A DNA stretch of 64,000 nt, taken from positions 166,096 to 230,095 of the forward strand of contig NZ_NWSV01000009.1 in assembly GCF_002531935.1 (NCBI RefSeq), written 5' to 3'. Shown one piece after another: positions 1-8,063 of the stretch. The notes under the pieces are model-generated. The model did not search any database. It was not told where the DNA came from and saw only the letters and a program-made list of their open reading frames with translations. Position numbers and translations under genes: made by a program. How positions within the stretch are numbered: the first letter of the stretch is position 1; every line of letters starts with the position of its first letter. This DNA is from Rhizobium chutanense (GTDB taxonomy: Bacteria; Pseudomonadota; Alphaproteobacteria; Rhizobiales; Rhizobiaceae).

Positions 1-389
1 TTCCAGAAATCCGGGACGTCATAATTCACATATTCGCGGATGATGTGCTGCAGCGTCTGGGCATCGATTTCATCCTTGCCGATGCGGAAATCGACGCCGT
101 AATCGGGGAATTCCTGGAAATAGCCGCCCGATATATCGGTCGAGACGACGCCGATCGGGCCGGTATAGCCGATACCGCGCAGTTCCGGCACCGTTTCGCG
201 GAAATCGGCGTTCGGCAGAAGGCGGTTGTCGAGCAGGATGAGATCGAAACGCGCCAGGCGGATCTTTTCCAGCGCGTCACCGATCGATGGTGAATATTCA
301 ACCTCGACGGCCGGCTCGGAGAGATCGGCGATCTTCTTCTTGAGCGCACGGAATTCGATGAATTCGTCGTCGACAAAAAGAACCTTCAC
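1..389 (-). CDS. Response regulator receiver protein, cut by the window edge
   Basis: The reading frame stays open to base 1, so the C-terminus is missing. Translation begins VKVLFVDDEFIEF, with the acidic DDE cluster of a receiver domain, followed by LILLDNRLL, whose Asp is the likely phospho-acceptor. I chose the GTG at 389 because GAAGGA lies about 5 bases upstream and the protein then starts right at the receiver beta-1 strand. An ATG at 419 in the same frame is an alternative that adds ten residues. It precedes a cluster rich in two-component proteins and lies just downstream of the LuxR-type gene on the same strand. No output domain is visible in what remains. Confidence 0.8.
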   Translation of the reverse strand, partial: MKVLFVDDEFIEFRALKKKIADLSEPAVEVEYSPSIGDALEKIRLARFDLILLDNRLLPNADFRETVPELRGIGYTGPIGVVSTDISGGYFQEFPDYGVDFRIGKDEIDAQTLQHIIREYVNYDVPDFW

Positions 390-449
390 GGCGTTCCTTC
401 GGCCCGCTTCGGTGATCATCGTCTTAATTCCCCAATCCCGAAACCAGCT

Positions 450-1154
450 TCACGTAACCAAACCGTTTCTCAAGGCGATCGCCACCATATGAACGCGGTT
501 GACAGCGTCAAGTTTGCGCGCGGCCGCGGTGATGTGCGAATTGACCGTATGTTCGGAAAGACCGAGAATGATCGCGATCTCAGCCGACGTCTTGCCTTCG
601 CTCGTCCATTTGACGATTTCCGATTCGCGCTGGGTCAGCCGCCCGGACATTTCCGGCGTCAGGATTTCCTCGTAAAGCTTGTCGAAAATGCGCATGGCGT
701 CGAGAAGCATGTCGGCGATTTCGCTCTGATCCGGCTCCTGACGCTCGCCGCTGAGCACCAGGCAATAGCGCCGCCCCTCCGGAGTGAACAACGGGATGAA
801 CAGAAAGACGCCGCTCAGGAACTCGTTGAATACGAGATCGGACCGATAATCTTCCGGCCGTGCGCCCCTGCCATGAACCGGCGTTGCCAGAAACTGGGCC
901 GATTTTGCCCGGACAGTGCCGAGTGTTTCCTTCAACGTCGCAATGAAAAGGCCGACACGCCGTTCGGCGACATTGGTGATGACGATATCGCGTTCACCGA
1001 AAGGCGCCGAAGCCTCGGAAATGCGGGCCAGCACGAAATTATCGAAATTGTAGTGCTGCGCCGCCGACTTCAGCAGCCGGAAAAAATCGGTGCGGTTGAT
1101 CGCCCGGCTGAGCTCCGGTCCGGCATGAAAGGGAATTGCCGGGGCATTATTCAT
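450..1154 (-). CDS. LuxR-family transcriptional regulator
   Basis: A protein of about 234 residues. The C-terminal 65 residues are a LuxR/FixJ-type helix-turn-helix, with LTQRESEIVKW, GKTSAEIAIILGLSEHTVN and the basic end of the recognition helix. The first 150 residues resemble a weakly conserved autoinducer-binding or general sensory domain. No receiver Asp is visible, so this is not a NarL-type response regulator. The ATG at 1154 is preferred over the GTG at 1160 because AGGA then sits about 9 bases upstream. No luxI-type synthase is in the window, so it may be a solo regulator or respond to something other than acyl-homoserine lactones. The receiver gene starting at 389 follows about 60 bases downstream and may be co-transcribed. 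Confidence 0.85.
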   Translation of the reverse strand: MNNAPAIPFHAGPELSRAINRTDFFRLLKSAAQHYNFDNFVLARISEASAPFGERDIVITNVAERRVGLFIATLKETLGTVRAKSAQFLATPVHGRGARPEDYRSDLVFNEFLSGVFLFIPLFTPEGRRYCLVLSGERQEPDQSEIADMLLDAMRIFDKLYEEILTPEMSGRLTQRESEIVKWTSEGKTSAEIAIILGLSEHTVNSHITAAARKLDAVNRVHMVAIALRNGLVT

Positions 1155-1258
1155 TCCCACTCGTCCTCTCCTCCGCCAATGCCTCCAATCCCGAAATCTT
1201 GGGATATACGTCTTAAACGCGAAGAGCTACAAAAATTGCGAGACGATTGATGACGGAG

Positions 1259-1280
1259 ATCGAAAACGGGGACTTTCGAT
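1259..1280. promoter_or_regulatory. 7-bp inverted repeat upstream of the LuxR-type gene
   Basis: ATCGAAA at 1259-1265 and TTTCGAT at 1274-1280 are perfect inverted repeats separated by 8 bases. It lies about 105 bases upstream of the LuxR-type start codon, a position suited to a dimeric regulator. The spacing and sequence are not those of a canonical lux box, so the binding protein is unknown. Confidence 0.35.
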
Positions 1281-1371
1281 ATCTAAGGCGGAAATCATCA
1301 ATTATCTCAACTACAGGTGATGCACGGGTTTAATTTACTGAGGGCAGTAGTTCTTACCTGGGTGTCGTATT

Positions 1372-1404
1372 CTTCGCGCATTCAACATCCATGAATGCGC
1401 GAAG
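1372..1404. repeat. Perfect 13-bp stem-loop
   Basis: CTTCGCGCATTCA at 1372-1384 pairs perfectly with TGAATGCGCGAAG at 1392-1404 across a 7-base loop. No run of T follows on either side, so it is not a standard Rho-independent terminator. It could be a dimer binding site, part of a small RNA, or a dispersed repeat unit. Confidence 0.5.
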
Positions 1405-1634
1405 GCAGTGCCAGACGTAAGCGCCAGAGAGAGCCGACAAGCCCATTCAGCTAAGGGGTTGGCTGATGTTCGTGGCGGCGAACACGGGTTGATCGGTTCT
1501 CTCAACGCTTATTTTGCGTCGCATTTCCTTCGCATCGGTTGCATCTTGTGATGCGTCCTCGACCTTGTCAATCGCGGCTTGTCATATGGCAGGGACAAAG
1601 GACAGGGAACGGCTTGGCGGGCTTACGCCGTTTC

Positions 1635-2012
1635 CTACAGCTCAAGATTGAGAAGAATGCCGGCAAGGTCAAGCGGCTTTTCCAGATAGACATCGGCGCC
1701 GGCGGCAAGTGAGCGCGCTCGGTCCTCGGCCGCATCCGATCCGCTGCAGACGGCAAGCCGCATTGCTTTGAAACGATCGTCCAGGCGCAGCCTGCTCACC
1801 AGACCGATGCCGCTGTCGAGCGGCATGTAAAGATCGGCGACCAGCAGTTCCGGCAGAGCCCAGCCTTCCGCCGCGCGCTGTTCCAGCGCCGCCAGCGCCG
1901 TCTCGGCGGTCGAAAAACAGAATAGGTCGACCTCTAGCTGCTGCTTCCTGCGGATATAGTCGAGATAGAAGAGATCATCCCTGCTGTCATCGACGTAAAT
2001 TATGGTAGGCAT
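1635..2012 (-). CDS. Single-domain response regulator (CheY-like)
   Basis: The 125 residues are a receiver domain and nothing else: IIYVDDSRDD at the start, LLVADLYMPLDSG with the likely phospho-acceptor Asp near residue 60, and LEKPLD with the conserved Lys near residue 113. With no DNA-binding or enzymatic output it probably acts by protein contact or as a phosphate shuttle. It is divergent from the adjacent PAS histidine kinase gene, which suggests that the kinases at 2206-6359 may be its partners. The ATG at 2012 has only a weak ribosome-binding site. Confidence 0.85.
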   Translation of the reverse strand: MPTIIYVDDSRDDLFYLDYIRRKQQLEVDLFCFSTAETALAALEQRAAEGWALPELLVADLYMPLDSGIGLVSRLRLDDRFKAMRLAVCSGSDAAEDRARSLAAGADVYLEKPLDLAGILLNLEL

Positions 2013-2205
2013 TCAGCACCGTGATTGGATATTGTTCGAATGAACTTCGCTGTCCTTCAACGTCACGATATCGCGATTTCACGAAAATTCGATCCATCTT
2101 ATCGAAAAATCATTTCGCGAAAAGCGCGGCGCCGCCCTCCACTGCCTATTGAGTATTCCTCGATTTCGGAAAAAATGGCGACGCGAAGCGAGGAGGACAC
2201 GACGG

Positions 2206-4347
2206 GTGCAGGATAGGGGCAACGTGGACCTTCAGGACCAGCGGCGGCGGCAGCACTACCGCGGCTTTGCGATTGCGGTCGGCTGCCTGATGGTCCTTCT
2301 CGGGCTGAGCGCGATTGCCGGCTGGTTGCTGCAGATCAAGGTGATCATTTCGCTCGTTCCCGGCTTCCCGTCGATGGCCTTCAACACCGCGCTCTGCTTC
2401 GTGCTTTCCGGCCTGGGGCTTGCAGCTTCGACGCTGACCGCCAGGCGCTTTCGGTTGGCGGCAACGATCATGGCAGGGCTTGCGGCGGCGTTCGCCGCGG
2501 CCCGGCTGGTGGAAATCATCACCATCGGGCGGACTTTCCACAATGTCGACGTGTTGATCACGCAGTTCCTGGTTCCACCGGAATTCATCGCCGAGATCGG
2601 CGGCGGCATGGGGCCGAACACGGCGCTGGTGTTCCTGATCGCCAATCTTTCGCTGCTGCTCGCTCTCCACGCGGAGCGGAAAAGCCAGGTGGTGCAGGAA
2701 TTGACGAGCTACGTCGTCATCACCCTCGGCATGATCGCGCTCGCCAGCTATGTCACCGATGCCGAACAGGGTTACCGCTGGGGGCCCTATGCGGCGATGG
2801 CGCTGCACACGGCGGTCGGCATGGTGATCTTCGGCTCGGGGCTTCTCGCCCGCTCCTGGTGGAGGCAGCCGGCAAACCGGGCTGAGATTCCGCTCTGGAT
2901 CCCGGCCGCGGTCTGCTTCACCGGCCTTCTCGTCGATCTCTACACGCCGCTCGGTGTGGCCAACGGCATTCTCTATGTGCCGCTGGTCTTGACGGCGCTC
3001 TGGTTCGGCAACAGGAACGCGCCGCTTTTCTTCGCCTTTGTCTGCACCGTGCTCCTGATGCTCGGCTTTTTCGCCGTCAGGCACAACGAGGTGGCATTCT
3101 GGCAGGAGATCGCCAACCGCACGATTACGGCGGCGACGCTCTGGCTGATCGCCATCCTCGTCTTCTATTTCATGCGCAACAATCATAACCTTGAAACCGA
3201 GCGCGTCCGCTTCGGCGCGCTGGTGCGCGGAACGCCCGATGCCGTCATCGTCATCGACGAGAGTGGAACGATCAGGAGCTTCAACCCGGCGGCCGAAAAC
3301 ATGTTCGGTTACGCCCCGCAGGAGACGATCGGCCGGAATATCAAGATGCTGATGCCCGAACCCTACCATTCCGAGCACGACGGCTATCTCGCCCATTACC
3401 GGCAGACCGGTGAGGAGCGCATCATCGGCACGACGCGCATGGTTTCCGGACGGCGCAAGAGCGGCATCGTCTTTCCGATCGACGTTTCCATCAGCGCCGT
3501 CGCCACCGGCGATTCGAAGATCTTCGTCGGTATCGTGCGCGACATCAGCGAGCGCGCCCGGCAGGAAGAGCGGATGAAGACGACGCTGGCCCAGCTCGAG
3601 GCCTATACGGCCGAACTCGAGCGCAGCAACCACGACCTCGACGAATTCGCCTATATCGCCTCGCATGACCTCAAGGAACCGCTGCGCGGCCTGCACAACC
3701 ACTCCCGATTCCTGCTGGAGGACTACGAAGACAAGCTCGACGACGACGGCGTGCGCCGGCTGAACCGGCTGGTGCGCCTCAGCCAGCGCATGGAGAAACT
3801 CGTCAACGACCTTCTTTATTTCTCCCGGCTCGGGCGGCAGCAGCTGGCGGTCAAGCGCACCGATATCGGCCTGATCGTCAAGGATGTAGTCGCGACGATG
3901 GAGCTCCTGCTGGAGGAGCGGCATGCCAAGGTCATCATGGACGGCCAACTGCCGGATGTGGTCTGCGACGCGCCGCGGTTGACCGAGGTGTTCCGCAATC
4001 TCATCACCAATGCGATCAAATACAACGACAAGCCGGCGCCGCTCGTGTCGATCGGCTATCTCGATCGGTTCGTCGGCAAGGACGGCACGGTTGCCCGCAA
4101 CGTGTTTTTCGTCAGGGATAACGGCAAGGGCATTCCCCAGGAATTCCATGAGGACATTTTCCGCATTTTCAAACGGCTGGAAAAGTCGCAGGATTCCGAC
4201 GACGGCACCGGAGCAGGCCTGACCTTCGTCCGCAAGATCATCGCACGCCACAATGGCGATATCTGGCTGGAATCGGAGGTCGGCGCCGGCACCACATTCT
4301 ATTTCACCCTGGGAAAAAAGCGCGAGGGGCAGAATGCAGCAGCGTGA
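2206..4347 (+). CDS. Membrane histidine kinase with FixL-like PAS domain
   Basis: About 713 residues. The first 300 form some seven to eight membrane helices, starting near GFAIAVGCLMVLLGL. A PAS domain follows at roughly 340-455, then a HisKA domain with the phospho-acceptor His487 in ASHDLKEPLRG, and an ATPase domain with RNLITNAIKYN, DNGKGIP and GTGAGLT. The PAS domain resembles FixL: MLMPEPYHSEHDGYLAHYR carries His391 where FixL has its haem-ligating His, and Arg411 in IIGTTRMV matches the FixL regulatory Arg. Haem and O2 sensing are therefore plausible but inferred. I chose GTG 2206, with AGGAGG 9 bases upstream, over a TTG at 2149. GTG 2224 is also possible. The stop overlaps the next gene by 14 bases. 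Confidence 0.88.
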   Translation: MQDRGNVDLQDQRRRQHYRGFAIAVGCLMVLLGLSAIAGWLLQIKVIISLVPGFPSMAFNTALCFVLSGLGLAASTLTARRFRLAATIMAGLAAAFAAARLVEIITIGRTFHNVDVLITQFLVPPEFIAEIGGGMGPNTALVFLIANLSLLLALHAERKSQVVQELTSYVVITLGMIALASYVTDAEQGYRWGPYAAMALHTAVGMVIFGSGLLARSWWRQPANRAEIPLWIPAAVCFTGLLVDLYTPLGVANGILYVPLVLTALWFGNRNAPLFFAFVCTVLLMLGFFAVRHNEVAFWQEIANRTITAATLWLIAILVFYFMRNNHNLETERVRFGALVRGTPDAVIVIDESGTIRSFNPAAENMFGYAPQETIGRNIKMLMPEPYHSEHDGYLAHYRQTGEERIIGTTRMVSGRRKSGIVFPIDVSISAVATGDSKIFVGIVRDISERARQEERMKTTLAQLEAYTAELERSNHDLDEFAYIASHDLKEPLRGLHNHSRFLLEDYEDKLDDDGVRRLNRLVRLSQRMEKLVNDLLYFSRLGRQQLAVKRTDIGLIVKDVVATMELLLEERHAKVIMDGQLPDVVCDAPRLTEVFRNLITNAIKYNDKPAPLVSIGYLDRFVGKDGTVARNVFFVRDNGKGIPQEFHEDIFRIFKRLEKSQDSDDGTGAGLTFVRKIIARHNGDIWLESEVGAGTTFYFTLGKKREGQNAAA

Positions 4348-4759
4348 CACGCAACCGATCCTGATCGTCGAGGACAGTGAAGACGATTTCGAAGCAACGA
4401 TGCGCGCCTTCAAACGCACCAACCTGCGCAATTCGATCCGCTGGGCGGCCTCGGGGCAGGAAGCGCTCGACATGCTCGCGGCGATGGTGCCGAAGCCGGG
4501 GCTGATTCTGCTCGATCTCAACATGCCGGGCCTTGACGGCCGTAAGACGCTGGAGGCGATCAAATCGAACGCCGGCTGGCGCAAGATCCCGGTGGTGATC
4601 CTCACCACCTCCGACGACGAACGCGACATCGAAGGCTGCTATGCGCTCGGCGCCAATACCTATGTGCAGAAGCCGGTCGATCTCGACGGGCTGTTCGCCG
4701 CGATCCAGCGCCTGAAGGAATACTGGTTCGAAATCGCCATCCTGCCGCTCGAGGACTGA
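4334..4759 (+). CDS. Single-domain response regulator
   Basis: The 141 residues form one receiver domain of the Rcp1-like type often paired with kinases of the preceding kind: PILIVEDSEDDFE, LILLDLNMPGLDG with the phospho-acceptor Asp, TTSDDERD and VQKPVDLD. The ATG at 4334 lies inside the 3' end of the kinase gene, after GAGGGG, so the two are translationally coupled. It is the probable direct phospho-acceptor of the PAS kinase. No output domain is present. The hybrid kinase gene starts 4 bases after its stop, so all three form one operon. Confidence 0.92.
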   Translation: MQQRDTQPILIVEDSEDDFEATMRAFKRTNLRNSIRWAASGQEALDMLAAMVPKPGLILLDLNMPGLDGRKTLEAIKSNAGWRKIPVVILTTSDDERDIEGCYALGANTYVQKPVDLDGLFAAIQRLKEYWFEIAILPLED

Positions 4760-4763
4760 CAGA

Positions 4764-6359
4764 TTGGCGGAAGACTGCAGCATTCTCATCATCGACGACA
4801 ATATCGACGATCGCGAGGTCTATCGCCGCATATTGGGCCGCGTCTCCAGCACCGCCTATACCGTTCTCGAGGCGGAGACGGGTGAAGAGGGCCTGGCGCT
4901 GAATCGCCGCAAACGGCCGAACTGTATCCTGCTCGACTATTCGCTGCCGGGACGCAACGGGCTCGGCGTTCTGGCCGACATCCTGGAGCACGATCCGGTC
5001 GCCAACGTCATCATGCTGACCGGCCAGGGCAGTGAAACCGTCGCCGTCGAGGTGATGAAGAGCGGCGCGCGCGACTATCTGACGAAGGATTCGCTGTCGC
5101 CGGAAACCCTGCATCGCTGCATCCAGAACGCCATCATGCACGGCATGCTGGAAGCACAGCTGGAGCAGAAGCGGCAATCGCTCGAGATCTTCACTCGCGC
5201 CATGGCCCATGATCTGAAGGAGCCGCTGAGGACGATCAAATCCTTCAGCCGCATCCTGCACGGTTCTCAGGCACTGCCGGCCGACGACCGGGAATTGCTG
5301 GATTACGTGCTCAGCGCCGCCGACCATATGGAAGACCTGATCGTCAAGGTCTCGGGCTTCACCAGGCTCGAGGCTTCCGGGGGGCCCGAGCTGACGCCGG
5401 TCTCGCTCTGCGACGTGCTCGATCAGGTGGAGAACAATCTGCGCCAGCAGACCGAAAGCCGCGGCGCCGTCATCATCCGCGGCGCGCTGCCGGAGGTGAT
5501 GGGCGATGCGACGCTGCTGACCCAGCTCCTGCAGAACCTCGTGTCGAATGCCATCCGCTACTGCGAGCAGAAAATGCCCGAGGTGACGATCTCAGGCGAA
5601 GCGCATGGCGACATGTGCCGCCTGACCGTGCGCGACAACGGGCCCGGCATCGATCCGCAGCATCGCGAGCTGATCTTCCAGCCGTTCAAGCGTCTCGTCG
5701 GCCGCGGCATCGAGGGCACCGGGCTCGGCCTCGCCATCTGCCGCCGCATCGCGCAGCTGCATGGCGGCGCGATCTGGTGCGAGGCGGAAAACGGGCCGGG
5801 CGCCACCTTCATCGTCGACGTGCCGCTCGCCGAGGCGAGGCCCGCGCCACCCGCCACACCGGCCATCCCGCATAGCGACAAACCGGCGGAGCAGCCGGGC
5901 GAAGGGTCCGGCAGGCTCGCCGAAGTGCTGCTGGTCGAGGACAGCCCGGCCGACATCCAGCTTCTGAAGATCAAGCTGATGCGGCGGGACAAGGTGAACT
6001 TCAACCTGCATGTCGCCACTAACGGACGCGAGGCGATGCGGCTGCTGGAAGAGCGCGCCGGCATCGCCGATCTGCCTCAGATCGACCTGATGCTGCTCGA
6101 CATCAACATGCCGATCATGGACGGCTTCGAGGTGCTGCATGCGCTTTCGGCCGATATCCGCCTTCGCCAAATTCCCGTCTGCATTCTCAGCACCTCCAGC
6201 GACGAAAGCGACAGGCGACGGGCCAGAAATCTCGGGGCGCGCGCCTATATGGTCAAGCCGCCGACCCTGCAGCAACTGGAGGAGGCCCTCGAAGATGTCG
6301 ATCATCTGGAATTGCTGCAGCGCGGCGATTCGCTTGCACTTTGTGCGGAACAAAACTAA
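4764..6359 (+). CDS. Hybrid protein: receiver - histidine kinase - receiver
   Basis: 531 residues with no membrane segment. Order: an N-terminal receiver (about 5-120; ILIIDDN, ILLDYSLPG), a HisKA domain with His in MAHDLKEPLRT, an ATPase domain (NLVSNAIRYC, DNGPGID, GTGLGLAI), a Pro/Ala linker and a C-terminal receiver (about 390-515; VLLVEDSPAD, LMLLDINMPIMDG, MVKPP). The kinase core is related to that of the upstream PAS kinase. The start is TTG 4764, with GAGGAC upstream inside the end of the previous gene. It lies third in the signalling operon and probably takes phosphate from the N-terminal receiver or passes it through the C-terminal one. The output target is not visible. Confidence 0.9.
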   Translation: MAEDCSILIIDDNIDDREVYRRILGRVSSTAYTVLEAETGEEGLALNRRKRPNCILLDYSLPGRNGLGVLADILEHDPVANVIMLTGQGSETVAVEVMKSGARDYLTKDSLSPETLHRCIQNAIMHGMLEAQLEQKRQSLEIFTRAMAHDLKEPLRTIKSFSRILHGSQALPADDRELLDYVLSAADHMEDLIVKVSGFTRLEASGGPELTPVSLCDVLDQVENNLRQQTESRGAVIIRGALPEVMGDATLLTQLLQNLVSNAIRYCEQKMPEVTISGEAHGDMCRLTVRDNGPGIDPQHRELIFQPFKRLVGRGIEGTGLGLAICRRIAQLHGGAIWCEAENGPGATFIVDVPLAEARPAPPATPAIPHSDKPAEQPGEGSGRLAEVLLVEDSPADIQLLKIKLMRRDKVNFNLHVATNGREAMRLLEERAGIADLPQIDLMLLDINMPIMDGFEVLHALSADIRLRQIPVCILSTSSDESDRRRARNLGARAYMVKPPTLQQLEEALEDVDHLELLQRGDSLALCAEQN

Positions 6360-6443
6360 GCGATGGTCATTGGCAACGGTATGACTTTCGCAGCTTTCAT
6401 ACTCGCGCTCCTGACGACGCCGCTTCAATCAGGACTGCTCCAG

Positions 6444-8063
6444 ATGGTATCAGGCATACATCACATCACAGCCGTCACCCGAAAAGTGCAGGCGAATGTG
6501 GACTTTTACGCCGGCTTTCTCGGCATGCGGCTCGTCAAGCAGACGGCCGGTTACGAGGACGCGACCCAACTTCATCTCTTCTACGGCGATGCAGCGGGAA
6601 CACCGGGTTCGCTGCTGACCTTCCTCGCCTGGGAAGATGGCGCGCCCGGCCGGGCCGGCTACGGCCAGATCAGCGAAATATCCCTGTCGATCGACCCCGC
6701 CAGCATCGGTTACTGGCTGACGCGCGCCATGAGCTTCGGCCTGCGCTCGGAAGGGCCGGCCGACGAATTCGGCGAACCGGTGCTCAGGCTGAAGGACCCC
6801 GACAACATCATTCTCAAGCTCGCCGGCGCCAAGAACCTGACATCGGCTGATGTCTGGGACGGTGGCTCGATCCCGGTCGAACACGCCATCCAGCGCGTGC
6901 GCGGAGCAACCATGCTGACGGAGGCACCCGCCGAAAGCCGGAACTTTCTCGAGCGCCATTTCGGCTATCGCTTCCAGGCCAATCGCGGCACGATCGACAG
7001 GCTGGTTTCCGGGTCCGGCGACGTCATCGACGTGCGCGATGCGCGCGGCTTCTGGTCCGGGGCGCCGGGCACCGGGACGGTCGATCACGTCGCCTTCCGC
7101 GCGCCGGACGAGGCGACGCTGCTGTCCGTCCGCAAGGCGCTGGAAACCACCGACGCATCGCCAACCAACATGCACGACCGGAAATATTTCCGCTCGCTCT
7201 ATGCCCGCGAGCCCGGCGGCACGCTGATAGAGCTTGCCACCGACAAGCCGGGCATGACCGTCGATGAAGAACACGCCGCGCTCGGGACGAAACTCTTCGC
7301 GCCGCCCGAAGCCATCACCAATCTCCACGATCTGAAGGTGGTGCTGCCGCAGTTCTCGATGCCCGGCCAACCGCGCATCAATTATCGCGAGCTGCCCTTC
7401 GTCCATCGTTTCTATACGCCGCCCGATCCCGACGGCAGTGTCTTCGTGCTGCTGCACGGCTCCGGCGGCAATGAGACGACGCTGATGCCGCTGTTGAACA
7501 AGGCGGCACCGCACGCGACGCTGCTCGGCGTGCGCGGGCGGGCGACGGAAGAAGGGTTTCCCCGCTGGTACAAGCGCATTACGCCGTTCTCCTTCGACCA
7601 GAACGACATCAAGACCGAGGCGGAGGCCTTCGCGGCCTTCATCGATGGCGCCGTCAAATCCTACGGGCTCGACCCCAAGAAGATCGTCTATGTCGGCTAT
7701 TCGAACGGCGCCAATCTGTTGAACTCGCTGCTCTACCTGCACCCGAACCTGGTTCACAAGGCGGTGCTGCTGCGCTCCATGCCTGTCCTCAGCGACTATC
7801 CGCATGCCGATCTGAAGGGCACGGACCTGCTCGTCATCAGCGGCAAGACCGATGCCTACGGCAAATATGCGAGCGAGTTGGAGGAAAGGCTGAAAAGTTC
7901 GGGCGCTACCGTCGATTCCGACGTCATCGCCGGCGGCCACGACCTCGGCGACGCCGATGTGCCAATCATCCAGAAGTGGCTGCTGCAGAAAATGGGCGAC
8001 GATCCACCGCCGCTGGAGCAGCAGGCGATCAAGCCGGAGAACGAGATGTTCGGGCAACCATGA
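6444..8063 (+). CDS. Fusion of VOC ring-cleaving dioxygenase and alpha/beta hydrolase
   Basis: About 539 residues in two enzyme parts. Residues 1-300 form a two-module vicinal-oxygen-chelate dioxygenase like MhqO/LinE: it starts SGIHHITAVT with a first metal His, a later His lies in VDHVAFRAP, and a Glu lies in GTLIELATDKPG. Residues 330-539 are a carboxylesterase/phospholipase-like hydrolase (MhqD type) with VLLHGSGGNE, the nucleophile in GYSNGA, Asp in SGKTDAYG and His in GGHDLG. In Bacillus these two activities are separate neighbouring genes that detoxify quinones. I chose ATG 6444, preceded by AGGA, because it begins at the conserved domain; an upstream start at 6363 would add 27 non-conserved residues. 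The last 35 bases overlap the convergent transporter gene. Confidence 0.85.
   Translation: MVSGIHHITAVTRKVQANVDFYAGFLGMRLVKQTAGYEDATQLHLFYGDAAGTPGSLLTFLAWEDGAPGRAGYGQISEISLSIDPASIGYWLTRAMSFGLRSEGPADEFGEPVLRLKDPDNIILKLAGAKNLTSADVWDGGSIPVEHAIQRVRGATMLTEAPAESRNFLERHFGYRFQANRGTIDRLVSGSGDVIDVRDARGFWSGAPGTGTVDHVAFRAPDEATLLSVRKALETTDASPTNMHDRKYFRSLYAREPGGTLIELATDKPGMTVDEEHAALGTKLFAPPEAITNLHDLKVVLPQFSMPGQPRINYRELPFVHRFYTPPDPDGSVFVLLHGSGGNETTLMPLLNKAAPHATLLGVRGRATEEGFPRWYKRITPFSFDQNDIKTEAEAFAAFIDGAVKSYGLDPKKIVYVGYSNGANLLNSLLYLHPNLVHKAVLLRSMPVLSDYPHADLKGTDLLVISGKTDAYGKYASELEERLKSSGATVDSDVIAGGHDLGDADVPIIQKWLLQKMGDDPPPLEQQAIKPENEMFGQP

Larger units (their letters stand above)
1155..1634. other. 480-base intergenic region with two inverted repeats
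   Basis: I see no convincing gene here. It holds the promoter region of the LuxR-type gene, an ATCGAAA/TTTCGAT inverted repeat at 1259-1280, a perfect 13-bp hairpin at 1372-1404 and an imperfect hairpin near 1608-1634 just after the stop of the lone receiver gene. No tRNA or ORF with a plausible ribosome-binding site was found on either strand. Confidence 0.6.

Noticed and set aside
450..1154. Quorum-sensing circuit based on the LuxR-type gene
   Set aside because: No autoinducer synthase is present and the N-terminal domain is too weakly conserved to claim acyl-homoserine lactone binding.
2146..4629. 827-codon open frame on the minus strand
   Set aside because: It is antisense to the PAS kinase and receiver genes, is rich in Arg/Asp/His/Glu as expected of a GC-rich shadow, and shows no domain.
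4602..5327. 241-codon minus-strand frame across the hybrid kinase
   Set aside because: The kinase and receiver motifs on the plus strand are unambiguous; this is a shadow.
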